Shown: positions 1 to 8,811, numbered from the stretch's first letter. The stretch: 64,000 nt of DNA from Mesorhizobium loti (GCA_002356515.1 AP017605.1:3543001-3607000); one strand, 5' to 3'. Notes: generated by a model from the sequence alone, not told the origin. Numbers and translations are program-made.

Positions 1-2251
1 CTTCCCTGCTGAGACCGGTCAGATCGCACCAGCCCTTGTTGACATAGAACTGCCTGAGGTCGGAGCGCTTGGCGTAGATCGACACCGGTACATTGTCGAT
101 CAGGCTGCGGAACACCTCGTTCTCGCGCATGCTCTCTTCCAGAGCCCGCTCGCGTGCCTTGACGTCGGTGATGTCGGTGCTGGAGCCGACCAGATGCACC
201 GATCCGTCAATGGCCACCAGGCGGCTCTTGCGCGTCATCAACTGCCGCACCGTACCGTCGCGATGGGTGACGGGCTCCTCGACCTCGAGGCCCTTGCCGG
301 TTACGACGACCTCGGTGTCGTCATGGCTGTAGCTTTCCGCGTCTTGCGTGCCGAACAGCTCGCGGTCGGTCCGGCCGATGACGTCTTCCTTGGCAAGGCC
401 CGTAATCGCGCACCAGGCCTTGTTGACGAATTCGATGCTCAGATCCTGCGCCTTGATGAAGGCGGCCACCGGCAGCTCGTCCATGACATGCCGGAACAGA
501 TCGATCTGGCGCATCGAGTCCCGCAGCGCCGCCTCGCGGCTCTTGATGTCGGTGATGTCGACGCGCACGCCGATAAACGTGCCGTCCTCGGTGCGCACGT
601 CGTAGACCTGGTACCAGCGCCCATCGGCATTGAGGCGCTCGTAGGACGAATTTGGCAGATGGTAGCGCGCCAGCACGCCGTCGGCCCAGCGTTCGGTGTC
701 GACGTCGTAAAGCTTGTCGAGCTCGGGATCGCCACACGAGCGGAAATAGCCGACCGCATGGCCGAACTCCAGCGCCTCGCGGAAGCTACAGCCGGGCTGC
801 CAGACGGGCTTCAGCGCCGGCAGCGAGTCCTGCAGCTTGCGGTTGGCGAAGACGAACTTGTCGTCGCGGTCGTAGATGATGACGCCGGCCGGCAGCGATT
901 CCAGCACGCTGGCGAGATGCTTTCGCGCATCCTGTGCCTCGGTCTCGCGGCCCTTCATGTCGGTGACGTCGACATAGGAAATGAGCCGCTTGCCGCCAGG
1001 CAGCGGTGCCAGCGATGCGACAAGCGTGCGCCCGTCATTGTGCGGCAATTGTCGGGAGCCGGCGATGCCGGCCCTGATTTCGGCTTCGCGCTCGGCGGTG
1101 TGGCGTTGCCAGGCAGCGTCGTCGGCGCCGAAAGGGTCGATGCCGCGGCTGGCTTCCATCAGCTCGCGGAAGGCCGAGCCGATGCCGGCGCGGCTGGGAT
1201 CGATCCTCCAGAAATCATAGAAGGCGCGATTGATGACTTCGGCACGCATATCGGCATCGAGGACGAGAACGCCGATCGGCATCTCATCGACCATGGTGCG
1301 CAGATTGACGAAGGTCTCGGCGATCTTGGCGTTGGCGCTTTCGATCTCGGCATCGCGACGCTTGAGTTCGGTGACCTCATAGTAGGTCAATAGCCGCTTG
1401 CCACCGGACAGCGCCGTCACCGAGAACATCATCGTCCTGCCGTTGGCATGGACAAATTCGCGTGGCGCGACGGAGCCGGCGCGAATCTCCTCGATACGGG
1501 TGGCGAGGTAGCGCTGCCACGGCTGGTCGTCGATGTCGCCATAGATGCCATTGCGGCGGTTGAGGTCCATCAACTGGCTGAACGGAGCGCCGACGGTCAC
1601 GGCATCGTCCGGTATCCTCGACAGGTCGCGGTAGGCCTTGTTGACGATCAGCGTGTCGAGCTTGGCATCGAGAAGCACGACGCCCATGTGCATGGCGTCC
1701 ATCGTCCGTTCCAGATCGGCAAGATGCCGGTCAGGTTCGCTGCCCGGCAGCGGGTTCTGCTCCACGGTCTCGAAGGCGCTGGCCAGCGCCGTGACATTGC
1801 GGCCTATGCCGCGATAGCCGGCAAATTCCCCTTCGCTGTCAAACCTTGGGAAGCCTGACGTCAGCACCCAGCGACAGTCGGCGCCGCCGCCCTTCAGTTC
1901 GTAGACGAAGTCGCGGAACGGCCGGCGCGCCTGCAGATCTTCCAGATGCGCTGCCGCGCTGTGGTTGCCATTCAGGACCTGGCTGAGGAAATCGAAGCGG
2001 AACCGGCCAAGCACGTCGGCCGGATCGATGCCGGTGGCCGCCTGATAGGTGGGGGAAAGCCAGGAGAATCGCAGTTCGGCGTCGGTCTCCCAGACCCAGT
2101 CCGAGCCTGCCTCGACCAGTTGGCGAAGCGCGTCGGTCGAATCCATATCTGCGCAATCCATGTCCGCGCATGGTGACGCATCGCCGCGATGCACCGCCAT
2201 GCCAGGCCCACGCTTGCCGCGCGCGCCGATTGCTTCGTCCGCTTCCGCCAT
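1..2251 (-). CDS. Multi-PAS sensory protein, C-terminus cut off by window edge
   Basis: The frame is open from ATG 2251 to base 1, giving about 750 visible residues. Six PAS-like units can be read: about residues 46-165, 172-290, 318-430, 443-567, 584-690 and one starting near 711. Each ends in a PAC-type strand such as SYVDVTDMKGRE, GVRVDITDIKSRE or SSTDITDVKARE; units 2-4 look like the PAS_7 type. There is no signal peptide or membrane span, so it is probably cytosolic. Known PAS chains sense redox state, ligands or light and feed a histidine kinase, GGDEF or EAL output. That output would lie beyond the left edge and cannot be seen. Start: the first ATG after the upstream gap; not otherwise supported. 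Confidence 0.85.
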   Translation of the reverse strand, partial: MAEADEAIGARGKRGPGMAVHRGDASPCADMDCADMDSTDALRQLVEAGSDWVWETDAELRFSWLSPTYQAATGIDPADVLGRFRFDFLSQVLNGNHSAAAHLEDLQARRPFRDFVYELKGGGADCRWVLTSGFPRFDSEGEFAGYRGIGRNVTALASAFETVEQNPLPGSEPDRHLADLERTMDAMHMGVVLLDAKLDTLIVNKAYRDLSRIPDDAVTVGAPFSQLMDLNRRNGIYGDIDDQPWQRYLATRIEEIRAGSVAPREFVHANGRTMMFSVTALSGGKRLLTYYEVTELKRRDAEIESANAKIAETFVNLRTMVDEMPIGVLVLDADMRAEVINRAFYDFWRIDPSRAGIGSAFRELMEASRGIDPFGADDAAWQRHTAEREAEIRAGIAGSRQLPHNDGRTLVASLAPLPGGKRLISYVDVTDMKGRETEAQDARKHLASVLESLPAGVIIYDRDDKFVFANRKLQDSLPALKPVWQPGCSFREALEFGHAVGYFRSCGDPELDKLYDVDTERWADGVLARYHLPNSSYERLNADGRWYQVYDVRTEDGTFIGVRVDITDIKSREAALRDSMRQIDLFRHVMDELPVAAFIKAQDLSIEFVNKAWCAITGLAKEDVIGRTDRELFGTQDAESYSHDDTEVVVTGKGLEVEEPVTHRDGTVRQLMTRKSRLVAIDGSVHLVGSSTDITDVKARERALEESMRENEVFRSLIDNVPVSIYAKRSDLRQFYVNKGWCDLTGLSRE

Positions 2252-2434
2252 GCTGTCCCCACCCCGAAAATCAAGGCCGAACCCTCCCTCCGCGGTTCGT
2301 CGGCGGAATGTGCCCGAGAAGCATTAACGATCCGCTAACCTTAACGGCGCAACCACCGCGTTCCTCCTGCGTTATTCAGTCCGGTTGTCGGGCGGATCAA
2401 GGCCGCGTTATAAGCCCGTGCAGGGGTGTTGCTT

Positions 2435-2794
2435 ATGATCGGACGGATAGGGCCTTTCTTGCTGGGCGTGGTGCTGCTTTTCGGCAGTGGCTGTTCGCGC
2501 AGCTATGACGGCACGGTGATCATTCCGCGGCCGCTCGACGCCAGGCGCTTCTGGGACCGGCCGCCACCCAATATCGACTACGCCCCGCCGGCCGACAGCG
2601 GCGCCTTTCCGGTTCCGCCACAGCCGCCACCCGGACGACTTTCTGACCGCAGGGTTTTGAAGCCTGCCGGGCATAGACGGCACCAGACGAGATTTTCGCC
2701 GCCTCCCCCGCCCTCGGACTCGGATTCGCAAAAGCAATTGGCATGCAGGAACGTAAGCGCGCCAGGCCAACGCGTTCGCATGGTCTGCGAATAG
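2435..2794 (+). CDS. Small proline-rich putative lipoprotein
   Basis: 119 residues. ATG 2435 was chosen because AGGGG ends 8 bases upstream; a GTG at 2426 is in frame but would overlap that site. The N-terminus is hydrophobic (residues 1-18) and ends in FGSGC, a lipobox-like site, so the protein is predicted to be lipidated and anchored in the envelope. The rest is rich in proline with short acidic stretches and no recognised domain. It is divergent from the PAS gene with about 180 bp between. Function unknown. Confidence 0.55.
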   Translation: MIGRIGPFLLGVVLLFGSGCSRSYDGTVIIPRPLDARRFWDRPPPNIDYAPPADSGAFPVPPQPPPGRLSDRRVLKPAGHRRHQTRFSPPPPPSDSDSQKQLACRNVSAPGQRVRMVCE

Positions 2795-2841
2795 GCGCAA
2801 TTCAGGGAAGCTGTCCGTCAGAGCCTCACAGAGGACAGGCC

Positions 2842-3078
2842 CTACAGCGATGCCGCGCCCTTCTTCGGTTCCTTTGCGCCCAGCTTGTCTAGCGCAAGGC
2901 GGACCTGGCGCAGATCGTCCTGCCAGCCGTCATCATCGCCCATGGAACTCTCCGACGCGGCCCGCTGCAGGCCGCGCGCCTCGGATTCGATCTCACGCAG
3001 TTCGGCGATCTTCTCGTCACTGGTCAGGGAGCCGTCTTCGACGATCTCCAGAACCCGCATTTCCCTGAACGTGGCCAT
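2842..3078 (-). CDS. Small charged hypothetical protein
   Basis: 78 residues, soluble, rich in Glu, Asp, Lys and Arg and probably helical. AGGAGA lies 5 bases before the ATG, a good ribosome site. It is acidic in the middle (GDDDGW) and ends in a lysine-rich tail. I recognise no domain; the composition resembles short conserved rhizobial proteins of unknown role. It stands alone between two unrelated genes. Confidence 0.6.
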   Translation of the reverse strand: MATFREMRVLEIVEDGSLTSDEKIAELREIESEARGLQRAASESSMGDDDGWQDDLRQVRLALDKLGAKEPKKGAASL

Positions 3079-3205
3079 GGCGTTTCTCCTGGCTGTTGAT
3101 CACAACGCCGTGAGCGCCCCTCTGTTCCAGACGGGGTCCTATAGCCGGTTGCACCAAACAGATCACTGAAGACCTGTATCCGATGGATGCGCAGAGAGGG
3201 GGCGG

Positions 3206-4111
3206 TCATTCGGCCGGGAAGAAGGCCGGGCCGACCACGCGCACCGGCCGCTTGCCGGCCGCGATCGACCGCAGCTGGGCGACACCCGCGGTCTCTGTGC
3301 CGGATTGCGGGATCGCCGCGACGTTGCCGAAATCTGGCTTTGGCTGTGGCAAGGGAATGACGGCGTTGGTCATGTTTGTCGGCGTCACCGTCCTTGCCCG
3401 CAATTCGGCAACGCGCTGGTAGTAGCGCTTGACATCGCAGGCCTTGAAATTGGCGTCGTCGCGGTAGCGGAAAGCCGACGGCAGTTCGGTATAGGGTTTG
3501 CGCGTATCGAGCGCGACCATCTTTTCGGTTTCAAGACTGGCATCACTGAGCGTGTAGAGATCGACGGCCGGATCATCGCAGATGTAACGGCACTGATCGG
3601 CCATATCATTGACATCGTCGCTGCCAGTAAATTGCGACTTTGGCGCGGGGAAGAAATAGCCATCCGACAGGCGCACGCAAAACAGCATCGCATTGCCGGC
3701 ATAGATCGCTCCGCCGGACTGGGTCTTCGGCGCCGGGCGCTCCTTCGCCCCGGACGTGCAGCCGAGCGCCGCGAACCGCGCCTGCAGGCCCGAAATGTCT
3801 CGGCCGGAATTGGATGCGGTCGCCATCTGGCGCTGCACCTCCGTGCGGTTTCTGGCAAGGTCGGCGCACGCATTGAAGAAGCCGCCCGTGGCGCTTTGCG
3901 CCGTGCATCTGCGTTGCCTTTCCAGGCCCTGGATCGCCGCAAGCTGGCGGCGCAGCTGCGCCAGTTCGGGGCTCGTGCCCCCACCGCGGCCGCCATAAAG
4001 CAACTGACCTCTGATCGCGCTGCAACTATCCGCATGGGAAGACGCCGTACCGAGCGCAGAGGCAACCACCGTCACCAGCGCGATCATCATGAGAGACCAG
4101 ATACGGATCAT
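3206..4111 (-). CDS. Secreted DUF2865 family protein
   Basis: 301 residues. Residues 1-27 form a signal peptide ending ...SSHA-DSC, so the protein is exported to the periplasm. Residues 35-130 are a Gln/Arg-rich probable coiled coil. The conserved DUF2865 core follows, with the hallmark LFCVRLSDGYFFP near residues 145-157 and cysteine-containing strands (CRYICDD). The family is restricted to Hyphomicrobiales and has no assigned biochemical role. Upstream is an unusually AT-rich 320-bp gap that probably holds its promoter. Confidence 0.85.
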   Translation of the reverse strand: MIRIWSLMMIALVTVVASALGTASSHADSCSAIRGQLLYGGRGGGTSPELAQLRRQLAAIQGLERQRRCTAQSATGGFFNACADLARNRTEVQRQMATASNSGRDISGLQARFAALGCTSGAKERPAPKTQSGGAIYAGNAMLFCVRLSDGYFFPAPKSQFTGSDDVNDMADQCRYICDDPAVDLYTLSDASLETEKMVALDTRKPYTELPSAFRYRDDANFKACDVKRYYQRVAELRARTVTPTNMTNAVIPLPQPKPDFGNVAAIPQSGTETAGVAQLRSIAAGKRPVRVVGPAFFPAE

Positions 4112-4434
4112 CGGGACGACTTTGTCCTTGTTGCTGACGGACCGGAATCACATTCTTTCGACTTTGGTAATCTTCGACTAAATGAGCTATATCTAATACT
4201 ATAAGAGTTATGACCTAAGACAGACCTTCATCTATTGTAATAGAATGACCCCTGTAAATTCGATATTACATTTTTATTTCAAGATTGAGACGAACCGGAA
4301 AACAATGCGGCCAGTCCGGCGGCTGTCGAAATCGCTTGGCCACAGGCTCGGGCGAACGATCAATCCGGCGTTACCGGCACCTGACCTTGAAACCTTCGCC
4401 TGACTGCCGCGTTGATGGGCAGAGGAGAACGCAG
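4112..4434. other. AT-rich intergenic region
   Basis: 323 bp between a leftward and a rightward gene. Positions about 4140-4285 are markedly AT-rich compared with the surroundings and contain a small palindrome (CTATT-2-AATAG near 4232). It probably carries divergent promoters, but no convincing -35/-10 pair or coding frame stands out. Confidence 0.4.
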
Positions 4435-4650
4435 ATGTCGATCCACTTCACGGTATCGGAACTGACAAGAAACATTTTCCATTCTCTCGGGCTGGATCAC
4501 GAGCGCGCGCCACGACCGCTCAATCCCGAGCAAAACCTGTTGCTTGAGTGCTATCTGGCCGGACAGATCCCGGAATCGGCCTGGAGCGACTACGTGTTCG
4601 AGACACCGGATCTGGCACGGCATGCCGAGGTTCGGCGCCTGAGCCATTGA
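4435..4650 (+). CDS. Small hypothetical protein
   Basis: 71 residues starting at ATG 4435, preceded by AGAGGAGA with proper spacing. A longer in-frame start at 4285 has no ribosome site and was not used. The sequence is soluble with a hydrophobic middle (NPEQNLLLECYLAGQ) and a C-terminal helix rich in Arg and His. No domain recognised. The clear ribosome site and a composition suitable for a folded protein support a real gene. Confidence 0.6.
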   Translation: MSIHFTVSELTRNIFHSLGLDHERAPRPLNPEQNLLLECYLAGQIPESAWSDYVFETPDLARHAEVRRLSH

Positions 4651-4767
4651 GCATGGAAGCCGGCCTGGCGGAGGCGCAAGCCGTGTCCGAAAGCTTTCCC
4701 TCGCCCATGGACGTCAGGGACATACAGTCAATTGCCTCCCTTTCTCGCGGAAAGGTCGGCAAGATAG

Positions 4768-5139
4768 CTATTTCTTCGGAGAAACCAGTTGCAACGTGAA
4801 GACGTTGCCGCCAATGCCTTGCGCCAAAGCCGGTGAAAAAGTCAGGGGCGTACAATTCTTGACGGCGGCAATGGCCGCGTCGATGAACGCCTTCCGCGCC
4901 TTGTCGTCGCCGGCGACCTGGGCGGCGGTTGGCCGTGGCGGACCAATCAGAGAGCCGTCGCGTTTGAAGCTGAAGCTCAGGGTTACCGTCGAATTCCCGG
5001 CGTCCGCCGGCGGTGTCCAGCACGCTTGGATCGCGTCCCCGACATCATCCATCGTGTTGAGCGTCGCGGCTTGCGAAGGGAGGAGCATCCCAGCCAGCAT
5101 TCCACCGGCGATCATCAGCATTGCCGCCACGCATTTCAT
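4768..5139 (-). CDS. Periplasmic TolA/TonB C-terminal-like protein
   Basis: 123 residues. Residues 1-24 are a signal peptide (cleavage near SQAA). The remainder resembles the compact C-terminal domain of TolA/TonB-like proteins: a CW-P-P motif, a two-strand segment VTLSFSFKRDGSL, a helix with DDKARKAFIDAAIAAVKNC, and a closing strand. TolA-type domains contact periplasmic or outer-membrane partners. This protein lacks the membrane anchor and long helix of true TolA, so it is a free periplasmic version. The family assignment rests on pattern only. Confidence 0.6.
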   Translation of the reverse strand: MKCVAAMLMIAGGMLAGMLLPSQAATLNTMDDVGDAIQACWTPPADAGNSTVTLSFSFKRDGSLIGPPRPTAAQVAGDDKARKAFIDAAIAAVKNCTPLTFSPALAQGIGGNVFTLQLVSPKK

Positions 5140-5294
5140 CGCAAGCCCTCATCTCACTCCAGGTCGGCATTCCAAGCCGAATCCGCTGGAAGCGATGTTA
5201 GAGCCAGCGTCGGCGATGACAATATCTCGATGCGAAAAGTTGATGCTCTGGCGTTGGCTGATCACCGTTGCGCGATGTGCCGGCACAAGGCCCG

Positions 5295-5328
5295 AAAAAA
5301 GCAAAAAGGCCGGCACGGAGCCGACCTT
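5295..5328 (-). terminator. Rho-independent terminator candidate
   Basis: On the minus strand AAGGTCGGC, 5-base loop, GCCGGCCTT (one G-T pair) is followed by TTTGCTTTTTT. It lies 80 bases past the stop of the glutathione transferase gene and would end that transcript. Confidence 0.7.
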
Positions 5329-5410
5329 TCCTTCCACCGATCGTGCGCCAGTACATCCTTGGTCGCGCGGTGAATTCCTGCCAGTAGACAGGGCTTTGGT
5401 TAACGAACCC

Positions 5411-6271
5411 TTAAGCTGAAGCCTTTGCCTGCGACCTCACATAGGCGATGTAGCCACGCACGTCGCCGGCCGGCTCGGAGTAGGCCTTGCCGAGCTTCTT
5501 CTCGATTGCCGCCATATACTCCTTCGCCCATTTGGGCAGCGGGTAGTCGATGACCGCCAGGAACTCGAGCGTCGCCGCCAGCCTTATGTCGGCGATCGAC
5601 GGGTTTTTGCCGCCGATGAACGGCTTGCCGTCCCTGAAGAAGGAGTGGAAAACTTCGAGCGGCTCGGCGATCGCGGCCATCGCGGCCTTCTGTGCTTCCG
5701 ACTTCTTGTCGGGATGAGCATCGCTGTGGCCGACCTCGCCGGCATATTGCGGGAACCCCAGCGCCGGGTAGGTCGCGCGCGCCACATAGGGGTAGAGCGT
5801 GCCGATCAGGTAGAACATGGCGCTGTCAACCATCGCCCGCTTGGCCGGCGCCTTCGGATAGAACTTCTCCAGCCCGTGCTTGTTGGCGAGGTACTGCATG
5901 ATGGCGCAGCTTTCCCACAGCACGCCCCTGGGCAACCCCTTGTCCTCGATCATCGGTGTCAGATGCGCCGGATTGCGTGCCATATATTCAGGCGAACGCG
6001 TGTGGCCCCAGGCGTCGGTCTCGGCGGCGTCGAACCCGGCCGCGCGGGCAAACACCCGCACCGTCATGTTGTTGACGCTCGGCTTCAGCATGCTGAGCTT
6101 CAGCGCCGGCTTTTTCGCCGGCTTGGCCTTGGCGGTCTTCGGCGCCGACTTTTGGGCAACGGCTTTCGCGGCTGTCTTCAGCGCCGGCTTCGCCGCCACT
6201 TTTGCCGTAGCGGCGGCTTTCGGCTTTGCCTGGGCAGCCGATTTCCCAGCGTTCTTCACTGTCTTTGCCAT
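5411..6271 (-). CDS. Glutathione S-transferase with Lys/Ala-rich N-terminal tail
   Basis: 286 residues. Residues 1 to about 58 are a low-complexity tail of Ala, Lys and Pro (repeats such as AKPKAA, KPALK) that resembles histone H1 or the tail of bacterial HU-like proteins. The rest is a GST: a thioredoxin-like N-domain (SPEYMARNPAHLTPMIED, ESCAIMQYLANKHG, about residues 60-150) and a helical C-domain with the N-capping motif PSIADIRLA. GSTs conjugate or reduce substrates with glutathione in the cytosol. A strong site GGGAGG precedes the ATG. The tail is unusual for the family and could bind nucleic acid; that is inference. It is followed by a VOC gene 30 bp upstream, in the same direction. 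Confidence 0.85.
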   Translation of the reverse strand: MAKTVKNAGKSAAQAKPKAAATAKVAAKPALKTAAKAVAQKSAPKTAKAKPAKKPALKLSMLKPSVNNMTVRVFARAAGFDAAETDAWGHTRSPEYMARNPAHLTPMIEDKGLPRGVLWESCAIMQYLANKHGLEKFYPKAPAKRAMVDSAMFYLIGTLYPYVARATYPALGFPQYAGEVGHSDAHPDKKSEAQKAAMAAIAEPLEVFHSFFRDGKPFIGGKNPSIADIRLAATLEFLAVIDYPLPKWAKEYMAAIEKKLGKAYSEPAGDVRGYIAYVRSQAKASA

Positions 6272-6300
6272 TGTTATCCTCCCTGTGTTTTTGTTGGCCG

Positions 6301-6882
6301 TCAGTATGGATTCTTCGGCGTCCGGTCGTCCGACAAGGTCGCACGCGAGCTCTCGACAAGCGCCTGGATCGCGTCGGCGAGATGCACCTCGGCAATGTTG
6401 TAATCGCCGCGTCCGACACGCAGCCTGTGCGCCTGCATCAGCACGTCCGCATGGGTGAAACCCGCCGGCGGCTCGAAGCGGTAGGAGGCGAGTTCGATCA
6501 GCAGGCCAAGCGGATCCTCGAAATAGATCGAATCCATGAAGCCGCGATCCTTGACGCCACTGTGCTTGATGCCGCGCTTATCGAGCCGGGCGACCGCCTG
6601 CAGGAAGGTGACACGCGACACCGCAAACGCGATGTGGTGGACGCAGCCCGGATCCGTCGGCGTGCGCCGCTTCTGCGGCGTGCGGCTCTCATCGGTGAAG
6701 ACGGTGATCAACCGGCCGTCGCCCGGATCGAAATAGAGATGGCTTTCGCTGGCCTTGTCGAGGTTGGGCTGCTCGAAGATGAACGGCATGCCGAGCACGC
6801 CTTCCCAGAAATCGATCGAGGTCTGGCGCCCGGCGCCGACCAGCGTGATGTGGTGAACGCCCTGCGCTTGCAGCTTCTGCAT
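6301..6882 (-). CDS. VOC (glyoxalase/dioxygenase fold) family protein
   Basis: 193 residues with a GGAGAAGG ribosome site. Two paired beta-alpha-beta-beta-beta modules are visible, beginning GVHHITLVG (about residue 8) and VHHIAFAV (about 80), with LIELASYRF near 125. The His/His/Glu positions match the metal ligands of extradiol dioxygenase-like VOC enzymes. The C-terminal 50 residues are an extra extension. The substrate is unknown. It lies 29 bp upstream of the GST gene on the same strand, so the two probably form an operon for detoxification or aromatic turnover. Confidence 0.8.
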   Translation of the reverse strand: MQKLQAQGVHHITLVGAGRQTSIDFWEGVLGMPFIFEQPNLDKASESHLYFDPGDGRLITVFTDESRTPQKRRTPTDPGCVHHIAFAVSRVTFLQAVARLDKRGIKHSGVKDRGFMDSIYFEDPLGLLIELASYRFEPPAGFTHADVLMQAHRLRVGRGDYNIAEVHLADAIQALVESSRATLSDDRTPKNPY

Positions 6883-7139
6883 TGGCCTTCTCCCCGTGGC
6901 CTCGATTGCCCGTCAGGATCCGCCTGGCACCCGGCATTCTCTGTGCCGCTTGAGCCGTGCCTCGAAATCCATGACGTGATGCTAATGCAATCGGCCCCGC
7001 CGCGCCAGAAGCGGCGAGCCCTATCGTTGCAACGGTGAAACCGCTCTTGGCCGTAAAAGCCTGCAGGACCTATCCAAGAGATGGCGGACGCGATCGCAAT
7101 GCGGAAGCCGCCCTCATCGCGTCCTTATCGAAGCGGCGG

Positions 7140-7337
7140 CTACGCGACGGCCTTGAGCTCAGCTTCCACCAGCATCCCCAGGCCGCCACATTCAGCGCAC
7201 GCGATGGTCTTCCCCGGGCAACTGATCTGGTGCGTCCCTTGCGGGCAGCAATGCCCTTTCGACGCAGACCATCTCGAGCAATCGAAAACCTTGCCGCCGC
7301 CATGGCAGCGCGAGCAAATCATCTTCTCTGACGCCAT
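7140..7337 (-). CDS. Small cysteine-rich putative zinc-binding protein
   Basis: 65 residues from ATG 7337; an ATG at 7364 in the same frame would add nine residues. Two zinc-knuckle-like motifs stand out: CSRCHGGGK near residue 8 and CAECGGLG near 48, with further cysteines between them. The CxxCxGxG-like spacing recalls the DnaJ central zinc domain or the small zinc ribbons found in many bacteria. No J-domain is present. Ribosome site weak. Probably a real gene of unknown function. Confidence 0.5.
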   Translation of the reverse strand: MASEKMICSRCHGGGKVFDCSRWSASKGHCCPQGTHQISCPGKTIACAECGGLGMLVEAELKAVA

Positions 7338-7364
7338 TCCAACTCTACCCAACCCAAAATCCAC

Positions 7365-7788
7365 GTAGCCGCGGATGCTAACCCCGCGCCGTAAGTAACA
7401 GGGATCGTTGCGCTTTCAAGCGTCGCGGCCTGACTTAAATTGGGGGTATTCGGGGCACGCGGGCCGCCGCGCTTTCGCGGGCCTCGCCAATCCCTCCCGG
7501 CCAAACGCGATCCGCTCGGGTGCGTGCCCGAGTGTTGTCCAGGCCCTCTCTACGCGCTGAGAGGATGGCCACGAAATGGATGGGGCTGTTTCCTTCATCT
7601 GTTCGGCCGATGCGCCATCTCATCCTGAGGACTACATTGAAGATGATCCTACGGATCAATGAGTAGTCCGAAGCCAGTCCCCTTTTGCGGCTACTCCAAG
7701 GGCCCCGCTTGACTCCCGGTCGGCGGGGCTTTCCGTCCAGTCAACAGGACGACCTTGCGGCGTAAAAGCGGTTGGTCGCGCAGCCCGA
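7365..7788. other. Intergenic stretch with no confident gene
   Basis: 424 bp. Several short frames exist on both strands (for example a 33-codon plus-strand frame from ATG 7565 preceded by GAGAGG, and a 74-codon minus-strand frame from 7659), but none shows family likeness. A weak hairpin GCCCCGC...GCGGGGC followed by TTT lies near 7710-7735. Confidence 0.35.
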
Positions 7789-8178
7789 TCAAAGATTGAA
7801 GACGTGCGAAGCGGTCAGCCCGGCCAGCAGCACGCCCGCAAGGAGAGCGATGATCGAGACGAGGAACCAGCGCAGCGTGACCTGATAGACCGGCTCGTCG
7901 TCGTCGCGCGGGAGCAGCGAACGCCACAGTGCGACGAGTTGCAGGACGATAGCGAGCGCGAGCAGGAACGTCGCCAGGATCGAGGCAGCCGTCCATCCGC
8001 CATCAGCTTCGAAATTCCAATACCTCAGGAAGAGGAGCGAAAACCCCAGCAATACGGTGATCGCCGAGATCACACCCTGTCGGTAGCCGGCGGGCAAGGG
8101 AACTCTGCGCGCCTCGATTGCCTGAAGACCCGGCTCGATGGCCTCATCGGGATCCTGACGCTTGGGTGGGTCAATCAT
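7789..8178 (-). CDS. Small integral membrane protein of unknown function
   Basis: 129 residues. After a polar N-terminus (about 30 residues) there are three predicted membrane spans: about residues 34-52, 61-84 and 103-124. A short charged loop LLPRDDDEPVYQ separates spans 2 and 3. No known domain. Hydrophobic pattern and length suit a real inner-membrane protein. Ribosome site weak. It stands alone. Confidence 0.65.
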   Translation of the reverse strand: MIDPPKRQDPDEAIEPGLQAIEARRVPLPAGYRQGVISAITVLLGFSLLFLRYWNFEADGGWTAASILATFLLALAIVLQLVALWRSLLPRDDDEPVYQVTLRWFLVSIIALLAGVLLAGLTASHVFNL

Positions 8179-8480
8179 GAAGGCAACATCTATCTTGGCA
8201 GGCCCTTGGACGTCGGCGCATGTCTTGTTCGCTCGATACCACCGAGGAAGCCTTGCGGGCTGCCATCATCATCCGTGCGCCTTCCTCGCGCAAGGTGAAC
8301 GACTTGAAACGATCGACAGCTGGGAGTCCGACCAGACACATGGTTGACGCGCCTGTTCAAATTGATTCTCTCGGGGATCGGGGTTTTACAAGCCTGTCAC
8401 CCGCGCCCAACTGTGCACCGGGCCTCGGTGCCAAGTCCTTGAGCCTTCATCACAACGAAGGACGACATGCGTAGCCAGCC
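8179..8480. other. Intergenic stretch with no confident gene
   Basis: 302 bp. An 84-codon plus-strand frame from 8220 reads as a plausible short peptide for its first 40 residues but has no ribosome site and no recognised family. It may be a decayed gene. I see no promoter, hairpin or repeat worth naming. Confidence 0.3.
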
Positions 8481-8693
8481 ATGGAATCCATTCTGAGATA
8501 TTCGCGGAGAATTTCTAAGGTGGAAGCAGTAGGCCTTTACCGTTGCCCAGGAAATCCGCCCTTCGCCTGCATCCTGGAGAAGGCCAAATGCAATTACATG
8601 GCCCAGGAAGCCTACCGCGCTGGTGGGCTCAAGCCGGACTTTGACGCATTGCCATGGGAAGCTGACTACAGGGCAGCAAAACAAAAGGCCTAG
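8481..8693 (+). CDS. Small hypothetical protein
   Basis: 70 residues with three cysteines (YRCPGNPPFACILEKAKC) and a plausible folded composition. The ribosome site is weak. The stop codon abuts a palindromic repeat that starts at the next base, which is typical of repeats lying just after rhizobial genes and mildly supports the reading. No domain recognised. Confidence 0.4.
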   Translation: MESILRYSRRISKVEAVGLYRCPGNPPFACILEKAKCNYMAQEAYRAGGLKPDFDALPWEADYRAAKQKA

Positions 8694-8811
8694 AGCAATC
8701 CAGGAAAAGTGTGAGCGGTTTTCCAGGGAAAAGCGCGTAGCGCTTTCCCTTGGGAATTGCGTCAAAACAAAGAGTTAGAGCGGTTCGCCGTTTCCATGAA
8801 ACGGCTCTAGG
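8694..8811. repeat. Bipartite rhizobial palindromic repeat, copy 1
   Basis: Two hairpins joined by a linker. The first (about 8694-8762) holds AAAAGTGTGAGCGGTTTT and a palindrome AAAGCG-CGTAG-CGCTTT. The linker reads CAAAACAAAGAGTTA. The second hairpin is AGAGC...CGTTTCCATGAAACG...GCTCT (about 8777-8810). This architecture matches abundant dispersed intergenic elements of Mesorhizobium and Rhizobium (known from genome reading; not searched here). A more diverged relative is at 20311-20410. Confidence 0.75.

Noticed and set aside
7435..7659. A 74-codon minus-strand frame
   Set aside because: Arg-rich composition typical of a non-coding GC-rich frame, no ribosome site and no family; overlapping frames are equally good.
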